Assembly: GCA_017539635.1 (NCBI GenBank)
Contig: JAFYCQ010000106.1
Coordinates: 1 to 6,745, forward strand
DNA: 6,745 nt
DNA from: Oscillospiraceae bacterium
GTDB taxonomy: Bacteria > Bacillota > Clostridia > Oscillospirales > Oscillospiraceae
Direction of reading: 5' to 3'
The stretch's first letter is position 1. Every line of letters starts with the position of its first letter. The notes under the pieces were generated by a model. It was not told the origin of the DNA, did not search any database, and was given only the letters and a program-made list of their open reading frames with translations. The position numbers and the translations under genes were made by a program. This document shows positions 5,757-6,745 of this stretch, piece by piece.

Positions 5757-6745
5757 TTGTCTAAGTCTAAAACGATTAAAGATACGGACTATTTATATCT
5801 GTCCGCCTATCTTCGCGCCAGGGAATCCCAGCTGCTCTCCAACGAGCGCGTGAACCGCATGCTCGACGCCAAGACGTATGAGGACGCGGCCAAGGTGCTT
5901 GAAGAGTGCGGCTACGGGGACATGGCCGACGTCACCGCCGCTGAGCTGGAGAAGAGATTCAGCGACAAGCGGGACAGGACGATGAAGGATCTTGCCCTCA
6001 TGGCTCCCGACAGCGCGATAGTGGATGTTTTCCGCGTGAAGTTCGATTACCACAACGCCAAGGTTCTCATTAAATCCGAGGCGGCGGGCACCCAGGGCGA
6101 GAGCCTGCTCTCCGGAGCGGGACGCATCCCTCCCGAGGTGCTGCAGGACGCTTACGTCCGCGACGAGCTGAAGGGCGGTATCCCCGCAGTTCTCGGCGAA
6201 GCCATCCGCGAGGCGAAGGATACCCTTGCCCGCACGGACGACCCCCGGCTTTCGGACTTCGTGCTCGACAGAGCGTATTACAAAGAGTTTCAGGAGCTGG
6301 CCGAGAAATCGGGCAGCAGCTTCCTCGTAAATTACGGCAAGCTGGCCGTTGACAGCGCAAACCTCCGCACGGCGGTGCGCGCTGCCAGAATGCAGAAGGA
6401 CGGCGCTTTCCTCCGGGGAGTCATTTCCGACGGCGGCAGCGTCAGCAAGGAGAGGATAATCACGGCTCTCTCCTCCGGCACGCCCTTCTCGGCTCTCTTC
6501 GCCGGTTCGCCTCTGGCTGAGGCCGCGGCCGCCGGTGACGACGTCATATCCGGCGCCAAGCTGACCCATTTCGAGAAGCTCTGCGACGACGCCCTCTCCC
6601 AGTATCTCTCCTCGGCAAAGCTCTCCAGCTTTTCCGAGCGCGTGCTGATCGCCTATATCTGCGCCCTTGAGACGGAGATTTCGACGGCGCGTATCATTTT
6701 GACGGGCAGGATGGCGAATATCCCTTCGGACGTAATCCGGGAAAG
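5757..6745 (+). CDS. ntpC: V/A-type ATPase subunit C (central-stalk cap, subunit d); 3' end cut by window edge
   Basis: I translated 329 codons from a TTG start (MSKSKTIKDTDYLYLSAYLR). The product is a soluble, helical protein that caps the rotor ring and connects it to the central shaft. Typical family features are the DYLYLSAYLRARESQLL opening, LKGGIPAVLGEAI-like helical repeats, FLVNYGKLAVDSANLRTAVR and VSKERIITAL in the middle, and ETEISTARIILTGRM followed by NIPSDVIRE near the end. Homologues usually stop a few residues after this last block, so only about five residues are likely missing. The start is fixed by AAGGAGG 8 nt upstream; because it is a TTG and the stop is outside, simple ATG-based gene finding would miss the gene. 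A long antisense frame here is a shadow. In related operons the next genes encode a small shaft subunit and then the A and B catalytic subunits. Confidence 0.95.
   Translation, partial: MSKSKTIKDTDYLYLSAYLRARESQLLSNERVNRMLDAKTYEDAAKVLEECGYGDMADVTAAELEKRFSDKRDRTMKDLALMAPDSAIVDVFRVKFDYHNAKVLIKSEAAGTQGESLLSGAGRIPPEVLQDAYVRDELKGGIPAVLGEAIREAKDTLARTDDPRLSDFVLDRAYYKEFQELAEKSGSSFLVNYGKLAVDSANLRTAVRAARMQKDGAFLRGVISDGGSVSKERIITALSSGTPFSALFAGSPLAEAAAAGDDVISGAKLTHFEKLCDDALSQYLSSAKLSSFSERVLIAYICALETEISTARIILTGRMANIPSDVIRE

Noticed and set aside
5793..6569. Open frame (258 codons) on the minus strand inside ntpC
   Set aside because: It is antisense to ntpC, whose translation gives a full family match from TTG 5757 to the window edge.

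Overview
The window looks like chromosomal DNA of an anaerobic bacterium, most likely a G+C-rich member of the Bacillota (class Clostridia). The evidence is strong AAGGAGG-type ribosome binding sites, GTG and TTG starts, a V/A-type ATPase operon in the F-I-K-E-C order known from Enterococcus hirae, and a ferredoxin-type aldo/keto reductase of a kind common in gut Clostridia. The phylum is an inference from gene content; no rRNA or other marker gene is present.

Left part, minus strand (1-1978): two genes read leftward and are separated by only 16 nt, so they probably form one operon. The first (1103-1978) is a lone catalytic domain of the chloramphenicol-acetyltransferase / dihydrolipoyl-acyltransferase fold, with no lipoyl domain and with Glu where the catalytic His is expected. 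The second (1-1086, cut by the window edge) is an aldo/keto reductase with a C-terminal two-[4Fe-4S] ferredoxin domain and an intact catalytic tetrad. A good sigma-70-type promoter (TTGCTT, 17 nt, TAAAAT) lies upstream of the pair.

Middle (1979-2333): a 355-bp divergent intergenic region with a very A+T-rich core. It carries the leftward promoter, a cluster of GTTG/CAAC inverted repeats that overlaps a rightward promoter candidate (TTGTCA, 17 nt, TATAAA), and a perfect 9-bp hairpin in the leader just before the ATPase operon.

Right part, plus strand (2334-6745): the start of a V/A-type ATPase operon: ntpF (peripheral stalk, subunit G/H), ntpI (membrane stator, subunit a), ntpK (rotor ring, double hairpin), ntpE (peripheral stalk) and ntpC (subunit C/d, cut a few codons before its end). 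The genes are closely packed. The catalytic A and B subunits and the central-stalk genes should follow to the right. The rotor subunit keeps every residue that binds Na+ in E. hirae NtpK, so the enzyme is predicted to be Na+-coupled. Whether it mainly hydrolyses or makes ATP cannot be told from this window.

Most of the window is ordinary. I see no mobile element, CRISPR array, RNA gene, clear intrinsic terminator or convincing new system. The points most worth a second look are the Na+ site in NtpK, the missing catalytic His in the acyltransferase-like protein, and the repeats in the divergent control region.
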